Part shown: piece after piece, positions 34,002-44,950 of the stretch | Layout of the letters: every line of letters starts with the position of its first letter | Numbering within the stretch: position 1 is the first letter of the stretch | DNA from: Rhodococcus sp. P1Y | GTDB taxonomy: Bacteria > Actinomycetota > Actinomycetes > Mycobacteriales > Mycobacteriaceae | Direction of reading: 5' to 3' | Assembly: GCF_003641205.1 (NCBI RefSeq) | Contig: NZ_CP032762.1 | Coordinates: 4,216,001 to 4,280,000 of the forward strand | DNA length: 64,000 bases | The notes under the pieces: generated by a model | What the model was told of the DNA's origin: nothing | Database searches by the model: none | Seen by the model: the letters and a program-made list of their open reading frames with translations, nothing else | Translations under genes and position numbers: made by a program

Positions 34002-34388
34002 TTGGCAATCCTGGAGACAGACCCTTCGCACCTCGGTGACGATCACGTGGCGATCGGCGGCCATACGCACGATCCATTCGTTTCCGCCCCACCCGCGCCG
34101 ATCCCTCCGAAGGAGACACTGGCCGCGGCCGGAGACATCCTGCGGGCACTGGCTGCGCCGGTTCGAATCGCCATCGTTCTTCAATTGCGGGAGTCCGAGC
34201 GCTGTGTGCACGAACTCGTGGGCGCCCTCGGAGTGACCCAGCCGCTGATCAGCCAACACCTGCGAGTGCTGAAGGCTGCCGGCGTGGTGCAAGGAGAGCG
34301 CAACGGACGGGAAGTCCTTTACCGACTCGTCGACGACCACCTCGCCCACATCGTCGTCGACGCCGTGGCGCATGCCGAGGAAGGCTGA
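34002..34388 (+). CDS. smtB: SmtB-like zinc-responsive ArsR regulator
   Basis: This is a 128-residue ArsR/SmtB repressor. The winged helix reads GDILRALAAPVRIAIVLQLR, SERCVHELVGALGVTQPLIS, QHLRVLKAAGVVQGERNGRE. The C-terminal helix DDHLAHIVVDAVAHAEE carries the Asp/His...His/Glu ligands of the alpha-5 zinc site. A His-rich N-tail (GDDHVAIGGHTHDP) may add ligands. The start is a TTG preceded by GAAGGAG. It is followed by zur with 4 bases between stop and start, so both zinc regulators share one message, as in mycobacteria. Confidence 0.9.
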   Translation: MAILETDPSHLGDDHVAIGGHTHDPFVSAPPAPIPPKETLAAAGDILRALAAPVRIAIVLQLRESERCVHELVGALGVTQPLISQHLRVLKAAGVVQGERNGREVLYRLVDDHLAHIVVDAVAHAEEG

Positions 34389-34392
34389 ACAC

Positions 34393-34824
34393 GTGACCGA
34401 CAAGACCGAGACCGTACGACCACGTAAACCCGTGGCAGTCGGCGTACGCGCAACCAAGCAGCGCAGCGCGATCTCCGACCTACTCGACGACATCGAGGAG
34501 TTCCGCTCCGCGCAAGACCTGCACGACGAACTACGCAAGCGCGGTGAGGGCATCGGTCTGACCACCGTCTACCGAACACTCCAAACCCTGGCCGACGCAG
34601 GCACGGTCGATGTGCTGCGCGTCGACACCGGCGAGTCCGTGTACCGCCGCTGCTCCTCTGGTCATCACCATCACCTGGTCTGTCGAGACTGCGGCTACAC
34701 CGTCGAGGTCGAAGGGCCGACGGTCGAGAAGTGGTCGCAGAGCGTCGCCGAGGACAACGGTTTCACCGAGGTCAGTCACACCGTGGAAATCTTCGGCCTC
34801 TGCAGCGAGTGCAAGGCCAAGTAA
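34393..34824 (+). CDS. zur: zinc uptake regulator Zur (FurB)
   Basis: This is a 143-residue Fur-family repressor. The helix-turn-helix is GVRATKQRSAISDLLDDIEE and LTTVYRTLQTLADAG; metal-binding residues include SSGHHHHLVCRDCGYTVEVE and the C-terminal GLCSECKAK, giving two CxxC pairs of the structural zinc site. It shuts off zinc uptake genes when zinc is plentiful. The GTG start has AGGAAGG 8 bases upstream, better than an ATG at 34372 that lies inside smtB. Confidence 0.92.
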   Translation: MTDKTETVRPRKPVAVGVRATKQRSAISDLLDDIEEFRSAQDLHDELRKRGEGIGLTTVYRTLQTLADAGTVDVLRVDTGESVYRRCSSGHHHHLVCRDCGYTVEVEGPTVEKWSQSVAEDNGFTEVSHTVEIFGLCSECKAK

Positions 34825-34825
34825 C

Positions 34826-35221
34826 TCAGGGCAACAGTCCTTCGCGGGCTTTCTCCACCCCTCCGAGCACGAGAACCAGCATCGTCATCAGCGCTTCGTC
34901 GTCCAGGCCGCTTGCTGGAAAAGTGTAGCGCAACAACACATCTGCCGACTTCTCGTGGACGTTGACCGAAATGGATCCGAACTGTGAGTCCGCGTTTCGG
35001 TCAGCGACCTTCTTGTGCAACGCAGCTTTCAGTGGCCGATCCCACGCCAGGACTGCCGTCAGCGACAGCACTTCCAAACCCGGCGACAGTGCCACCGAGC
35101 GAAGTGAGCACAGAGCGCCCGCATAATCGAAACCGAGCGAGCCCTCCTCCCCCACCACGACAGTCGCGAACTGTGCCAACGCTACTTCTGCGCGGGATTG
35201 CAAAGACAACTGCTCACTCAT
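34826..35221 (-). CDS. conserved actinobacterial protein of unknown function
   Basis: This is a 131-residue soluble protein: [20 protein letters not shown], then [39 protein letters not shown] and a C-terminal helix. I know the same gene immediately beside uppS in mycobacteria and have no function for it. Its start overlaps the uppS stop by 8 bases, so it is translationally tied to the isoprenoid synthase gene. It converges on zur with 1 base between the stops. Confidence 0.82.
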   Translation of the reverse strand: MSEQLSLQSRAEVALAQFATVVVGEEGSLGFDYAGALCSLRSVALSPGLEVLSLTAVLAWDRPLKAALHKKVADRNADSQFGSISVNVHEKSADVLLRYTFPASGLDDEALMTMLVLVLGGVEKAREGLLP

Positions 35222-36032
35222 ACTTGACTCCACCGAATCTGCGATCACGTGATGCGTATTCGACGCATGCTTCCCACAGATCCCGGCGGTCGAAGTCCGG
35301 GAAAAGCTTCTTCTGAAACACGAACTCCGCGTAGGCCGATTGCCAGATGAGGAAGTTCGACGTCCGCTGCTCCCCGGACGGACGTAGGAACAGGTCGACG
35401 TCCGGCATATCGGATTCGTCGAGGTATTTGGCGACGGTCGCCTCGGTGATCTTCTCGGGATCGAGCTTGCCTGCGGCAACCTGCCGCGCAATTTCCTTTG
35501 TGGCGTCGGCGATTTCGGCCCGGCCGCCGTAGTTGACGCACATGGTCAAGGTCATGACCGTGTTCTTCTTCGTCAGTTCCTCGGCCACTTCGAGTTCCTT
35601 GATGACGCTGCGCCACAACCGTGGTCGCCGCCCTGCCCATCGCACGCGCACGCCCATCTCGTTCATCTCGTCGCGGCGCCGCCGAATCACGTCACGGTTG
35701 AAGCCCATGAGAAATTTGACCTCGTCAGGGCTTCGCTTCCAGTTTTCGGTCGAGAATGCGTACGCGGAGAGCCACTTGACGCCGATGTCTATGCACCCGC
35801 AGACCGTGTCCATGAGAACGGCTTCGCCCTTTTCGTGACCTGCGGTGCGCGGCAGTCCACGGTCCTGAGCCCAGCGTCCGTTGCCGTCCATCACCAGGGC
35901 GACATGCTTCGGGATGAGCTCCGGCTGAAGAATCGGCGGTCTCGCACCGGACGGGTGTGGATCCGGGGGACGTACCGCCGACACCTCGTCAGGCTGAGTA
36001 CGCGGTTCTCGTCGCAGAATCACGGTCTTCAT
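35214..36032 (-). CDS. uppS: (di-trans,poly-cis)-decaprenyl diphosphate synthase UppS
   Basis: This protein of about 272 residues makes the long cis-polyprenyl diphosphate that becomes the lipid carrier for peptidoglycan and arabinogalactan. Key motifs are [19 protein letters not shown] (catalytic Asp), [15 protein letters not shown] and [20 protein letters not shown]. It has a 45-residue Pro/Arg-rich N-tail, like the mycobacterial enzyme. The start is set at [10 protein letters not shown] but the ATG at 36053 is possible; the N-tail overlaps the end of recO by 44 bases. Confidence 0.94.
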   Translation of the reverse strand: MKTVILRREPRTQPDEVSAVRPPDPHPSGARPPILQPELIPKHVALVMDGNGRWAQDRGLPRTAGHEKGEAVLMDTVCGCIDIGVKWLSAYAFSTENWKRSPDEVKFLMGFNRDVIRRRRDEMNEMGVRVRWAGRRPRLWRSVIKELEVAEELTKKNTVMTLTMCVNYGGRAEIADATKEIARQVAAGKLDPEKITEATVAKYLDESDMPDVDLFLRPSGEQRTSNFLIWQSAYAEFVFQKKLFPDFDRRDLWEACVEYASRDRRFGGVKYE

Positions 36033-36813
36033 CCTGCCCGACGGTCGATCCAACGGACGAAGCAGGCTCGCCCTGATGCGGCGCGGACCTCTCGATGAGT
36101 GGCAGTGTTCGCAACTGACGTTCGAGATGCCATTGCAGATGAGCAGCGACCAGTCCGCTCGCCTGAGATCGAACTGCCGTCGACGTCGTCTCCGTGTAGT
36201 CCCATTCTCCCCGTTCGAGCGCGACCATCAGATCCATGACTCCCGTCATGGGTGTTGCCGAGCCGGGTGGTCTGCAATGGACGCAGACCGAACCACCTGC
36301 CGCGACGTGGAATGCGCGATGCGGACCTGGCGCGGCGCATCGTGCACACTCCGTCAACGACGGCGCCCAGCCGGAGAACCCCATGGCACGAAGTAGGAAG
36401 GCGTCGAGAATCAGTTCCGAGGGCCGTGCACGTTCACTCAGGGCACGCAGAGCTCCGACCGTCAGCTGATGCAGGCGCTTCGCCGGGGCATGTTCCTCGC
36501 CCGCCAACCGTTCCGCGGTCTCGAGAATCGCGCACCCTGTGGTGTAGCAACCGTAATCGGTGACGATGTCACCGCCGAACGCATTGACGGTGTGCACCTG
36601 GGTGACGATGTCGAGGTTGCGACCCGGATAGAGCAGCACATCGACGTGCGCGAAGGGTTCCAGCCTGGCGCCGAACTTGGACTTCGTACGGCGGACGCCT
36701 TTGGCGACGGCCCTGACGATGCCGTTGTCGCGGGTCAGGAGCGTGACAATGCGGTCGGCTTCGCCCAGCTTGTGCTGGCGCAGCACGACTGCGTTGTCCC
36801 GGTAGAGCCTCAC
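35989..36813 (-). CDS. recO: DNA repair protein RecO
   Basis: This is a 274-residue RecO that helps load RecA on gapped DNA. The OB-fold begins [20 protein letters not shown] and [20 protein letters not shown], and the zinc module is [15 protein letters not shown] with VCVHC. GTG is the start, with GGAG close upstream. There is an acidic, Ser-rich C-tail ([11 protein letters not shown]). It precedes uppS in the leftward series. Confidence 0.94.
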   Translation of the reverse strand: MRLYRDNAVVLRQHKLGEADRIVTLLTRDNGIVRAVAKGVRRTKSKFGARLEPFAHVDVLLYPGRNLDIVTQVHTVNAFGGDIVTDYGCYTTGCAILETAERLAGEEHAPAKRLHQLTVGALRALSERARPSELILDAFLLRAMGFSGWAPSLTECARCAAPGPHRAFHVAAGGSVCVHCRPPGSATPMTGVMDLMVALERGEWDYTETTSTAVRSQASGLVAAHLQWHLERQLRTLPLIERSAPHQGEPASSVGSTVGQDEDRDSATRTAYSA

Positions 36814-36934
36814 GTTCTCCAGTCTCCCACGTTGCAGGTGGGATGGACTTCTGCCACTCCGCCGGTCAGGTTCACACTCCCGCAGCGGCGACCATATGAT
36901 CAGCGCCGAACGCGCAACGGCGAGGACGAACTCG

Positions 36935-37849
36935 TCAGAACCCCAGTTTGCCCATCTGCTTGGGATCGGTCTGCCAATCCTTGGCAATTTTGACGTGCAG
37001 ATCGAGGTAGATCCTCGTACCGAGGAGCTTCTCGATCTGAAGCCGCGACGCGGTACCGACTTCCTTCAGTCTCGATCCGCCCTTGCCGATGATGATGGCC
37101 TTCTGACTCGATCGTTCGACGTAGAGGATGGCATGGACGTCGAGCATGTTGTCGTGCCCCTCGCGAGGGGTGACCTCCTCGATCACCACGGCGAGTGAGT
37201 GAGGGAGTTCGTCACGCACGCCCTCGAGCGCGGCCTCGCGAATGAGTTCGGCCATCAGGATTTCTTCCGGCTCGTCGGTCAACTCACCGTCCGGATAGAA
37301 CGCAGGCCCCTGCGGCAACTCCGATGCGAGCAGATCGACCAGCTTCTCCACCTGCTCACCCGACGCCGCCGACACCGGGATCACGTGGCTGTCCTCACCG
37401 AGCAGCTTCGACAGCGCCATCAACTGCTGTACGACGCGTTCCTTCTTGACCTTGTCGATCTTGGTGATGACACCGATCAACGTCGTCTTCGGTGCGATGT
37501 GGCGAACCTGCTCGAGAATCCACCGATCACCGGGGCCGATCTTCTCGTCTGCAGGGATGCACAGGCAGATGACGTCGACCTCGGAGTACGTGTCCTGCAC
37601 CAGGTCGTTGAGGCGCTGACCGAGAAGCGTTCGGGGACGGTGCAATCCGGGAGTGTCGACGAGAATGAGCTGAGCGTGCTCGCGATGGACGATGCCGCGG
37701 ATCGTGTGCCGCGTCGTCTGTGGACGAGACGACGTGATGGCGATCTTCGAACCGACCAGCGCGTTGGTCAGCGTCGACTTCCCCGTGTTCGGCCGGCCGA
37801 CGAAACAGATGAATCCGGACCTGAAATCGTGTTCGCTCGAATCGGTCAT
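36935..37849 (-). CDS. era: GTPase Era
   Basis: This is a 304-residue GTPase that binds 16S rRNA in 30S maturation. G motifs: VGRPNTGKSTLTN (G1), DTPGLHRPRT (G3), ITKIDKVKK (G4), VSAASGEQ (G5). The KH domain contains VIEEVTPREGHDNMLDVHAI and IIIGKGGSRLKEVG. In mycobacteria an amidase gene lies beside era; here a 121-base gap without a gene separates it from recO. Confidence 0.97.
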   Translation of the reverse strand: MTDSSEHDFRSGFICFVGRPNTGKSTLTNALVGSKIAITSSRPQTTRHTIRGIVHREHAQLILVDTPGLHRPRTLLGQRLNDLVQDTYSEVDVICLCIPADEKIGPGDRWILEQVRHIAPKTTLIGVITKIDKVKKERVVQQLMALSKLLGEDSHVIPVSAASGEQVEKLVDLLASELPQGPAFYPDGELTDEPEEILMAELIREAALEGVRDELPHSLAVVIEEVTPREGHDNMLDVHAILYVERSSQKAIIIGKGGSRLKEVGTASRLQIEKLLGTRIYLDLHVKIAKDWQTDPKQMGKLGF

Positions 37850-37912
37850 CGAGCACCTCCCAGCTCTTCCCGCCGCCGAAGGGCCGGGATGGTCGTCGTG
37901 GTATCGCCGTTG

Positions 37913-39241
37913 CTATCGAGCATCGGCGTCTTCTGTCTCGGAAACCTGATCGTCTCGGTCGTCACCCTCCGGAGCGGGTACGCGTTCGACGAGAACCGTC
38001 GTGATACGAACGCGACCTTTGGGATCGGCGCCACCTTCGCCGACGAGGGTCAATCCGTGCGTTTCGACCCGCGAGCCGGGCAGCGGTACGCGACCGAGTT
38101 CGTAACCGAGCAGCCCACCGATCGTGTCGACGTCTTCCGATTCGATGTCGATCCCGAACAACTCGCCGACATCCTCGAGCGGAACACGCGCCGAAATGCG
38201 GTATCGACCATCACCGAGGTCTTCGATGGGCGCGACTTCGTCGGCGTCGTACTCGTCGGCAATCTCTCCGACGATTTCCTCCAACACGTCCTCGATGGTG
38301 ACGAGCCCTGCTGTTCCGCCGTATTCGTCGACGAGCACTGCCATATGGTTTCGGTCGCGCTGCATTTCCGCCAGCAGACTGTCGAGGGCTTTCGAGTCCG
38401 GTACGAACACGGCAGGACGCATCAGCTGATCGACGCGAACGCCTCGACCTCCATCGGTGGAGTAATAGGTCTGCTGGACAAGATCTTTGAGGTAGACGAC
38501 ACCGACGATGTCGTCGACGTTCTCCCCGATCACCGGGATTCGCGAATGCCCACTTCGTACCGCGAGGGACGTCGCCTGTCCTGCAGACTTGTCGGATTCG
38601 ATCCACACCATCTCGGGCCTGGGAACCATCACTTCACGTGCAGAGGTGTCGCCGAGCTCGAAGACCGACTGGATCATACGGCGCTCGTCGTCTGCCACCA
38701 CGCCTCGTTCGCGCGCCATGTCGACGAGTTCGCGCAGCTCGATCTCAGAGGCGAACGGGCCGTTGCGAAATCCACGGCCGGGGGTGATGGCATTTCCGAT
38801 GAGGATGAGCAGACGACTGACCGGGCCCAGGATCCAACCGAGGGCCCGCAGAGGAAACGCTGCCGACAGCGCGATCGAGTATGCGTGCTGCCGACCGAGA
38901 GTTCGCGGACCGACACCGACCGCGACGTAACTGACGAGAACCATCACGATCGCCGTCACAGCAAGCGCGAGAGTTTCCGAGAACAGGTCCATCATTCCGC
39001 CCGCGAGCAAGACAGTCGCGGCGATCTCGCACAGGATCCGAAGCAGCACCGTCAGATTCACGTACCTCGGGCGATCTGCGACTATGGATCGGAGACCGAT
39101 GGCACCCGAACGTTCGTCCTTGACCATGTCTTCGAGACGCGCCCGCGACACCGTGTTGAGTGCGGAATCGACTGCGGCGAAAAGCCCTGCGACGGGCACC
39201 AGCACCACAGCGGAGACGATCAGTGCCGGCGCATTGCTCAC
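37913..39241 (-). CDS. CorC/hemolysin-family CBS-domain membrane protein
   Basis: This is a 442-residue protein. The N-terminal DUF21 region has four likely helices ([20 protein letters not shown] first, then [18 protein letters not shown]). Two CBS domains follow ([75 protein letters not shown]), then a CorC_HlyC domain ([20 protein letters not shown]). Such proteins are magnesium/cobalt efflux or transport factors. The GTG start overlaps the YbeY stop as GTGA. Confidence 0.93.
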   Translation of the reverse strand: MSNAPALIVSAVVLVPVAGLFAAVDSALNTVSRARLEDMVKDERSGAIGLRSIVADRPRYVNLTVLLRILCEIAATVLLAGGMMDLFSETLALAVTAIVMVLVSYVAVGVGPRTLGRQHAYSIALSAAFPLRALGWILGPVSRLLILIGNAITPGRGFRNGPFASEIELRELVDMARERGVVADDERRMIQSVFELGDTSAREVMVPRPEMVWIESDKSAGQATSLAVRSGHSRIPVIGENVDDIVGVVYLKDLVQQTYYSTDGGRGVRVDQLMRPAVFVPDSKALDSLLAEMQRDRNHMAVLVDEYGGTAGLVTIEDVLEEIVGEIADEYDADEVAPIEDLGDGRYRISARVPLEDVGELFGIDIESEDVDTIGGLLGYELGRVPLPGSRVETHGLTLVGEGGADPKGRVRITTVLVERVPAPEGDDRDDQVSETEDADAR

Positions 39242-39780
39242 AGGTTCTCGTCCCTGGCGAACCCGGTCTTACCGAGCAGACGCTCGTCGCGCGCCGCCTG
39301 GACATCGGCCTCTTCCGCCCGCCGAAGATCCTCGTACCACTCTTCGAGGATCCGGTTCTGGAGACCGAACATCTCCTTCTCCTCATCCGGCTCTGCGTGG
39401 TCGTAGCCGAGCAGATGCAACACCCCGTGCACCGTCAGCAACGCCAACTCGTGTTCGAGCGGATGTCCAGCAGCTGCAGCTTGATCGGCGGCGAACGATG
39501 GGCACAACACGATGTCTCCGAGCATCGACGGCCCAGGTTCGGGGGCGTCCGGCCGTCCGCCGGGCTCGAGCTCGTCCATCGGAAACGACATGACATCGGT
39601 CGGACCGGGCAGGTCCATCCATCGCATGTGCAGATCGGCCATCGTCGCCGAGTCGACCAGCACCATCGACAGCTCGGCGGCGGGGTGAACGTCCATACTT
39701 GCGATCGCGAACCGTGCCACGCTCACGAGTTCCGGCTCGGAGATATCCATCCCCGACTCGTTGGACACCTCGATACTCAT
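39238..39780 (-). CDS. ybeY: endoribonuclease YbeY
   Basis: This is a 180-residue metal-dependent RNase in 16S rRNA maturation and ribosome quality control. The zinc motif [11 protein letters not shown] fits H-x3-H-x5-[20 protein letters not shown] and [11 protein letters not shown] are also typical. A C-terminal acidic extension ([15 protein letters not shown]) is seen in actinobacterial forms. It sits between phoH and corC in the order found in mycobacteria. Confidence 0.95.
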   Translation of the reverse strand: MSIEVSNESGMDISEPELVSVARFAIASMDVHPAAELSMVLVDSATMADLHMRWMDLPGPTDVMSFPMDELEPGGRPDAPEPGPSMLGDIVLCPSFAADQAAAAGHPLEHELALLTVHGVLHLLGYDHAEPDEEKEMFGLQNRILEEWYEDLRRAEEADVQAARDERLLGKTGFARDENL

Positions 39781-39835
39781 TTACCGCTCATTCTCTCGAC
39801 AGACTTGAAGTCTTACCCACACAGGACACATCAGT

Positions 39836-40885
39836 CTATCGGCGAGCAGAACGTGGACCACCCGAGCGTCGCTCCGCTCGGTTTCCGATCTGTTCGTTGC
39901 TCTCCCGCGAGGACTCGAAACGCTCGTACGCGTCGACGATCTCCGACACCAGACGGTGACGGACCACGTCACTGCTGGTGAGGTGGGCGAAGTGGATATC
40001 GTCCACCTCGGTCAGAATTTCGCTTGCCGCACGGAGACCCGAACGCGCTCCTCCGGGCAGGTCGACCTGGGTGACGTCGCCGGTGACGACGATCTTGGCA
40101 CCGAAACCGAGCCTGGTCAGGAACATCTTCATCTGTTCAGCGGTGGTGTTCTGCGCCTCGTCGAGAATGATGAACGCGTCGTTGAGAGTGCGCCCACGCA
40201 TGTACGCCAGCGGCGCCACCTCGATGACGCCTGCCTGCATCAGCTTCGGGATGGCTTCGACGTCCATCATGTCGTGCAACGCGTCGTGCAGCGGCCGCAA
40301 ATAGGGATCGATCTTCTCGTGCAGGGTCCCCGGCAGGAACCCCAGACGCTCACCGGCTTCGACCGCGGGCCTGGTCAGAATGATGCGACTGACCTGTTTT
40401 GCCTGCAACGCCTGCACGGCTTTCGCCATCGCAAGGTAGGTCTTGCCAGTGCCGGCAGGGCCGATTCCGAACACGATGGTGTTGGCGTCTATGGCGTCGA
40501 CGTAGCGCTTCTGATTGAGGGTCTTGGGCCGGATGGTCTTGCCCCGACGCGACAGAATGTCCAGGCTGAGCACCTCGGCGGGCGACTCGGACACTCCCTC
40601 GGTCAACATGGCGACCGTTCGACGGACCGCGTCGGGAGTCAGAGGCTGAGCCCGCTTGACGACGGCAGCCAGCTCCGAGATCACACGCTCGGCCAGAGCA
40701 ACGTCGGCGACCTTGCCCGTCAACGTCACCGCGTTTCCCCGTACGTGGATGTCCGCGCTGAGCACCTGCTCCAACGCCCGCAGATTCTCGTCCGAGGCAC
40801 CGAGTAGCGGTGGAACGGCGTCGGGCGCCAATTCCATACTCGATCGAACCTGGCGCTCGGCGGGAAATTCGCTGTGTTCGCTCAC
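39836..40885 (-). CDS. phoH: PhoH-family ATPase
   Basis: This 349-residue PhoH-like protein has an N-terminal KH-like part ([20 protein letters not shown]) and a P-loop ATPase domain: [57 protein letters not shown] and [13 protein letters not shown] basic C-terminal tail ends the protein. PhoH is linked to RNA metabolism and often to YbeY, which is encoded next. The start is GTG. Confidence 0.94.
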   Translation of the reverse strand: MSEHSEFPAERQVRSSMELAPDAVPPLLGASDENLRALEQVLSADIHVRGNAVTLTGKVADVALAERVISELAAVVKRAQPLTPDAVRRTVAMLTEGVSESPAEVLSLDILSRRGKTIRPKTLNQKRYVDAIDANTIVFGIGPAGTGKTYLAMAKAVQALQAKQVSRIILTRPAVEAGERLGFLPGTLHEKIDPYLRPLHDALHDMMDVEAIPKLMQAGVIEVAPLAYMRGRTLNDAFIILDEAQNTTAEQMKMFLTRLGFGAKIVVTGDVTQVDLPGGARSGLRAASEILTEVDDIHFAHLTSSDVVRHRLVSEIVDAYERFESSRESNEQIGNRAERRSGGPRSARR

Positions 40886-40967
40886 GTGGTGGCTATGGCC
40901 TGCTTTCGGGTGTCGCTGTCGGTTCGTTGATTCGAGTTTAACGCTCGGGGACCGACACGCATTCCCA

Positions 40968-41714
40968 TTAATCGAGCACCGCGGCGAGAGACTGCTTCCA
41001 GCACTCGCTCCCCGGCCGGAGAAACGAGAAGTGGTCTTCGCCGTCGACGACCGTCAGGGACGCCGTGTCACCTGCAGCCACAGCGGCGGCGACGTATCGT
41101 TCGCTCTGGGACACGGGCACCTGAACGTCGAGGCCAACATGGATACAGCGCACAGGGATCCCGGTCGGTAGAAGGTGTATCGGTGACGCGGCGCGGTACG
41201 CCTCTGGATCGTCGTCGTAGGCGACGCCGAGCAATTCCTCCAGCACCGGGCTGACAATCCCCTTGGCCGGGCCGACAGTGAGATCCAGTACACCGGCCTG
41301 ACACACCACGCGGGACAGTCCGATGATCGAATCCTGCTGCCCCGCCGCCCACATCGCAAGGTGGCCACCTGCCGAGTGACCGATCAATCGAACGTCTCCC
41401 ATGTCGAACCGAAGCGTCGAATGCTCTTGTACTACATCGCCTATCGCGTTCAGAGCCGCGAGAACATCGGCGCTGATCTCCGGCCATGCGCCGCCGGCAT
41501 CGATGCGTCGGTACTCGATGTTCCAGGCTGCGAAGCCTGCTCGAGCGAATTCGACAGCGTACTGCGTTCCGAGGTTCAGGGCATACCGGCCGCTCCAGGA
41601 TCCGCCGTGAACGACGGCGACCACCGGAATCGGCTCCGTCGGAGAACCTTCCGGGAGATACAGGTGCCCGAACTGCTCCGGGTGAGCACCGTAGGCAATC
41701 TTGATTCGATTCAC
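40968..41714 (-). CDS. alpha/beta hydrolase, BD-FAE/kynurenine-formamidase-like
   Basis: This is a 248-residue alpha/beta hydrolase of the esterase/lipase group. The oxyanion HGGSW is in VVAVVHGGSWSGRYAL, the nucleophile elbow is RLIGHSAGGHLAM (Ser), the acid is in HVGLDVQVPVSQSERY and the His in VDGEDHFSFLRPGS. The pattern matches BD-FAE/kynurenine formamidase-like enzymes. A GTG start at 41714 overlaps the rsmE stop (GTGA), so the two are co-translated. Physiological substrate unknown. Confidence 0.85.
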   Translation of the reverse strand: MNRIKIAYGAHPEQFGHLYLPEGSPTEPIPVVAVVHGGSWSGRYALNLGTQYAVEFARAGFAAWNIEYRRIDAGGAWPEISADVLAALNAIGDVVQEHSTLRFDMGDVRLIGHSAGGHLAMWAAGQQDSIIGLSRVVCQAGVLDLTVGPAKGIVSPVLEELLGVAYDDDPEAYRAASPIHLLPTGIPVRCIHVGLDVQVPVSQSERYVAAAVAAGDTASLTVVDGEDHFSFLRPGSECWKQSLAAVLD

Positions 41715-42487
41715 GATGCCGACCCGAAGTCGAGCGGCGCACTGGACCACCGATCAGTCGACACCCCGATTGCGCCGAGCGCAACAGCTGCGGCAGTCGA
41801 GGTTCGTAATACCGTGGGACCCAACATCACCGGCGTCGCACCCGCGCCCGTCAGCTTGTCGATCTCCTTGTCGTCGATGCCACCTTCAGGCCCCACCACG
41901 AGCAGCACCTCCGACACGTCCCGGAAAGGCAGCGACGAGAATTCTGCGGTAGCGGCCTCGTGCAGCACTGCGACGATGCCGCCCCTGGCCGTCACAGACG
42001 TCACCAAGGACACGACGGCTGCCGTGTCGAGGAGATCGTGAACCTCGGGCACGAACGGCCGCCTCGACTGCTTCGAAGCGGCGGCCGCGACGCCGCGCCA
42101 CTTCGCGACGCCTTTGACGGCCTTGGCACCCTCCCACCGAGCGACACAGCGCGACGATTGCCACGGGTAGATCGAGTCGATTCCCGCCTCGGTTGCCAGT
42201 TCGACCGACAGCTCCGATCGCTCTGCCTTGGGTAGGGCCTGCACCAACCCGACGGTCGGCGTCGGCCGATGGGCCTCCGAACGCGCGTCGACCAGTAGTT
42301 CGAGCCGATCCCGCTCGACTGCGGTCACAACGGTGTCCGCGAGCCCGCCTGCACCGTCGGAGAGCAGGATTCGCTCCCCGACGCGGATGCGGCGGACGGT
42401 AGCCGCGTGGTGGCCTTCCTTGCCGTCGAGTACGGCTGTGCCGCCTACATCAGGCAGGTGGCGCAGATAGAAGACGGTCGCAGCCAT
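41711..42487 (-). CDS. rsmE: 16S rRNA m3U1498 methyltransferase RsmE
   Basis: This is a 258-residue SPOUT-class enzyme that methylates U1498 of 16S rRNA. An N-terminal PUA-like part (MAATVFYLRHLPDVGGTAVL, then GKEGHHAATVRRIRVGERI) is followed by the knotted domain with LVQALPKAERSELSVELATE, LVVGPEGGIDDKEID and GPTVLRTSTAAAVALG. It lies 3 bases after dnaJ and precedes the hydrolase gene in one leftward unit. Confidence 0.94.
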   Translation of the reverse strand: MAATVFYLRHLPDVGGTAVLDGKEGHHAATVRRIRVGERILLSDGAGGLADTVVTAVERDRLELLVDARSEAHRPTPTVGLVQALPKAERSELSVELATEAGIDSIYPWQSSRCVARWEGAKAVKGVAKWRGVAAAASKQSRRPFVPEVHDLLDTAAVVSLVTSVTARGGIVAVLHEAATAEFSSLPFRDVSEVLLVVGPEGGIDDKEIDKLTGAGATPVMLGPTVLRTSTAAAVALGAIGVSTDRWSSAPLDFGSAS

Positions 42488-42490
42488 GGG

Positions 42491-43645
42491 TCAGCGACCG
42501 CTGAATGCTTCCCGCAGGCGGGAGAACAATCCGCCGCTGTGCTGCGAGCCGGTGGTGACGACCTCGGCGGCATCCCGATCGCGCAGTCGCTTCAGGTCCT
42601 CCAACAGTTGCGTCTGCTTGCTGTCCAGCTTCGCCGGCACGACGACTTCGAGGTGCGCGTGCAGATCGCCACGGATTCCGGATCGCAGCTTCGGCATGCC
42701 GTGTCCACGAAGCACCGCGACCGCGCCGGGCTGGGTTCCCTGGTCGATCGAGATCTCGGTGGGACCGTCGATGATGGCGTCGATGGACACCGACGTTCCG
42801 AGTGCGGCGTCGACCATCGGTACGCGGATGGTGCAATGCAGGTCGTCGCCGTCACGGACGAACACCTCGTGCTGCTGCTCGACGATTTCGACGTACAAGT
42901 CGCCCGCAGGACCGCCGCCGGGGCCGACCTCGCCTTGCGACGCCAGCCTGATGCGCATTCCGTTGCTGACCCCGACGGGAACCTTCACCGAGATGTCGCG
43001 ACGCGAACGCACGCGGCCGTCGCCTGCGCACTTGCGGCACGGGTCGGGGATGGTCTCGCCTGCGCCGCGACACGTCGGGCAGGGACGTGACGTCATGACC
43101 TGGCCGAGGAACGAGCGCTGGACCGATTGAACCTCGCCCGCGCCGCCACACGTCTCACAACGAACGGGCTTGGAGTCACCGTTGGTTCCGGAACCGGTAC
43201 ACAGATCACACAGAATCGCGGTGTCGACGGTAATGTGCTTGGTGACACCCGATGCACATTCGTCGAGCGTCAGCCTCGTTCGCAGGAGGGAATCCGCCCC
43301 CGGCTGAGTTCGTCCACGTGGACCACGGCTCGCACCGCCGGCGCCACCGCCGAAGAACGCTTCGAACACATCACCAAGGCCACCGCCGAACCCGGCGCCG
43401 CCGAATCCACCGCCCCCGCCTCCACCTTGCTGAAGCGGGTCGCCGCCGAGGTCGACGACACGGCGCTTCTCCGGATCCGACAGCACCTCGTAAGCGGTCG
43501 AGATCTCCTTGAACCGAGCCTGAGCGGCCTCGTCCGGATTCACATCGGGGTGGAGTTCGCGGGCCAGCTTGCGGTAGGCGCGCTTGATCTCCTGGTCGGT
43601 GGCCTTCTGACCGACGCCGAGTGTTCCGTAATAGTCCCGTGCCAC
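42491..43645 (-). CDS. dnaJ: molecular chaperone DnaJ (DnaJ2)
   Basis: This is a 384-residue Hsp40. The J-domain has [18 protein letters not shown], with HPD; a Gly-rich part ([20 protein letters not shown]) follows; four zinc-finger repeats are present ([32 protein letters not shown]); the C-terminal substrate domains follow. It works with DnaK/GrpE. As in mycobacteria it pairs with hrcA, here with a 112-base gap. Confidence 0.96.
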   Translation of the reverse strand: MARDYYGTLGVGQKATDQEIKRAYRKLARELHPDVNPDEAAQARFKEISTAYEVLSDPEKRRVVDLGGDPLQQGGGGGGGFGGAGFGGGLGDVFEAFFGGGAGGASRGPRGRTQPGADSLLRTRLTLDECASGVTKHITVDTAILCDLCTGSGTNGDSKPVRCETCGGAGEVQSVQRSFLGQVMTSRPCPTCRGAGETIPDPCRKCAGDGRVRSRRDISVKVPVGVSNGMRIRLASQGEVGPGGGPAGDLYVEIVEQQHEVFVRDGDDLHCTIRVPMVDAALGTSVSIDAIIDGPTEISIDQGTQPGAVAVLRGHGMPKLRSGIRGDLHAHLEVVVPAKLDSKQTQLLEDLKRLRDRDAAEVVTTGSQHSGGLFSRLREAFSGR

Positions 43646-43757
43646 GTAAGTCTCTTTCGTTCAGGTCGTTGTAGTTGAGTCAAGTCCGTCGTGATGATCG
43701 ACCACGCCGTCGATCGAATACGTTGTGCACTGCCGTCGTGCACCGATGCCGAAATCT

Positions 43758-44801
43758 TCAGCGTTCCGCGAGGACCTCGCCGATGTATCTGGCAACGGCT
43801 GCGACCGATGCAATTGTTCCTGGGTAGTCCATTCGCGTGGGCCCGAGCACACCCATTCCTCCCAGCACCATGCCAGCCGAACCGTAACCAGTGGAAATCA
43901 CCGAGGTTCCACGCATCTCCTCGACCTGGGTTTCCTCGCCGATGCGCACCGTCACAGTCCTGGTGTCCTGCGTCACAGCCAGCAGTTTCAGTACTACCAC
44001 CTGCTCCTCCAGCGCTTCGAGAACTGCGCGGAGCGAGCCCGGAAAACCTGCATCTCCGGCGAAGTCGGCCGCGTTGCGGGTCAGGTTCGCAGTCCCGCCC
44101 AACACCAGCCGCTCCTCGGGGTGTTCGACGAGCGATTCGATCAGCACGGACGCCGATCTGATCGTCGCGTTGCGCAGTGACGCCGGTGCGTTCTCGGCGA
44201 GTTCTGCCACCGCAGCCGATGCCGCAGCCAGGCGCTTGCCCTCGAGCGCGCCGCCGAGAAGTCGACGCAACTGCGAGAGCTCCTCGTCGTCGATGACGTC
44301 GCCGAGCTCGACGATGCGCTGGTCGACACGACCGGAATCCGTGATGAGAACCATGAGCAAGCGTGCCGGGGTGAGCGCGACGATCTCGAGGTGGCGAACC
44401 GAGGACACCGACAGAGTTGGATACTGAACGACGGCTACCTGACGCGTCAGCTGCGCCAGCAACCTCACACCGCGTCGAAGCACGTCGTCGAGATCGACAC
44501 CGTTCTCGAGGAATTCCAGAATCGCGCGACGTTCGGCAGGTGACAGCGGTTTGACGTCGGCGATGCGATCGACGAACTGCCGGTATCCCTTGTCCGTCGG
44601 CACGCGACCCGAGCTGGTGTGCGGCTGCGCGATGTAGCCCTCTGCCTCGAGGACCGCCATGTCGTTGCGCACAGTTGCGCTGGACACGCCCAGGTTGTGG
44701 CGTTCGACCAATGCACGTGAGCCGACGGGTTCCTGAGTGGAGACGTAGTCGGCGACGATCGCGCGCAAAACCTCGAACCGCCTGTCGTCCGTACTCGACA
44801 T
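43758..44801 (-). CDS. hrcA: heat-inducible transcription repressor HrcA
   Basis: This 347-residue repressor binds the CIRCE element upstream of chaperone genes. The winged-helix N-terminus is [20 protein letters not shown] then [20 protein letters not shown]. The GAF-like domain contains [17 protein letters not shown] and the end [20 protein letters not shown]. No CIRCE (TTAGCACTC-N9-GAGTGCTAA) is seen upstream or in the dnaJ gap, so its targets must lie elsewhere. Confidence 0.95.
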   Translation of the reverse strand: MSSTDDRRFEVLRAIVADYVSTQEPVGSRALVERHNLGVSSATVRNDMAVLEAEGYIAQPHTSSGRVPTDKGYRQFVDRIADVKPLSPAERRAILEFLENGVDLDDVLRRGVRLLAQLTRQVAVVQYPTLSVSSVRHLEIVALTPARLLMVLITDSGRVDQRIVELGDVIDDEELSQLRRLLGGALEGKRLAAASAAVAELAENAPASLRNATIRSASVLIESLVEHPEERLVLGGTANLTRNAADFAGDAGFPGSLRAVLEALEEQVVVLKLLAVTQDTRTVTVRIGEETQVEEMRGTSVISTGYGSAGMVLGGMGVLGPTRMDYPGTIASVAAVARYIGEVLAER

Positions 44802-44950
44802 TGTCTTCGATCCCCCTCCGATCCGTTCTCCGTCACGTGCAGCCCGCCAAGGGCGAGGTCGTCGCCCGAGTCTAGTAGCCGTCGAACGATCACCGCTTCA
44901 AGGCCTTAGTGTGGTGCGGTGGCCTATTCGACTCCGACGACGTTCACCTC

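Noticed and set aside
34372..34392. earlier ATG for zur
   Set aside because: It lies inside smtB without a ribosome site; the GTG at 34393 has AGGAAGG.
37199..39406. 735-codon open frame on the plus strand
   Set aside because: It lies opposite era and the CorC-family gene, both of which have clear motifs; long antisense frames are normal in GC-rich DNA.
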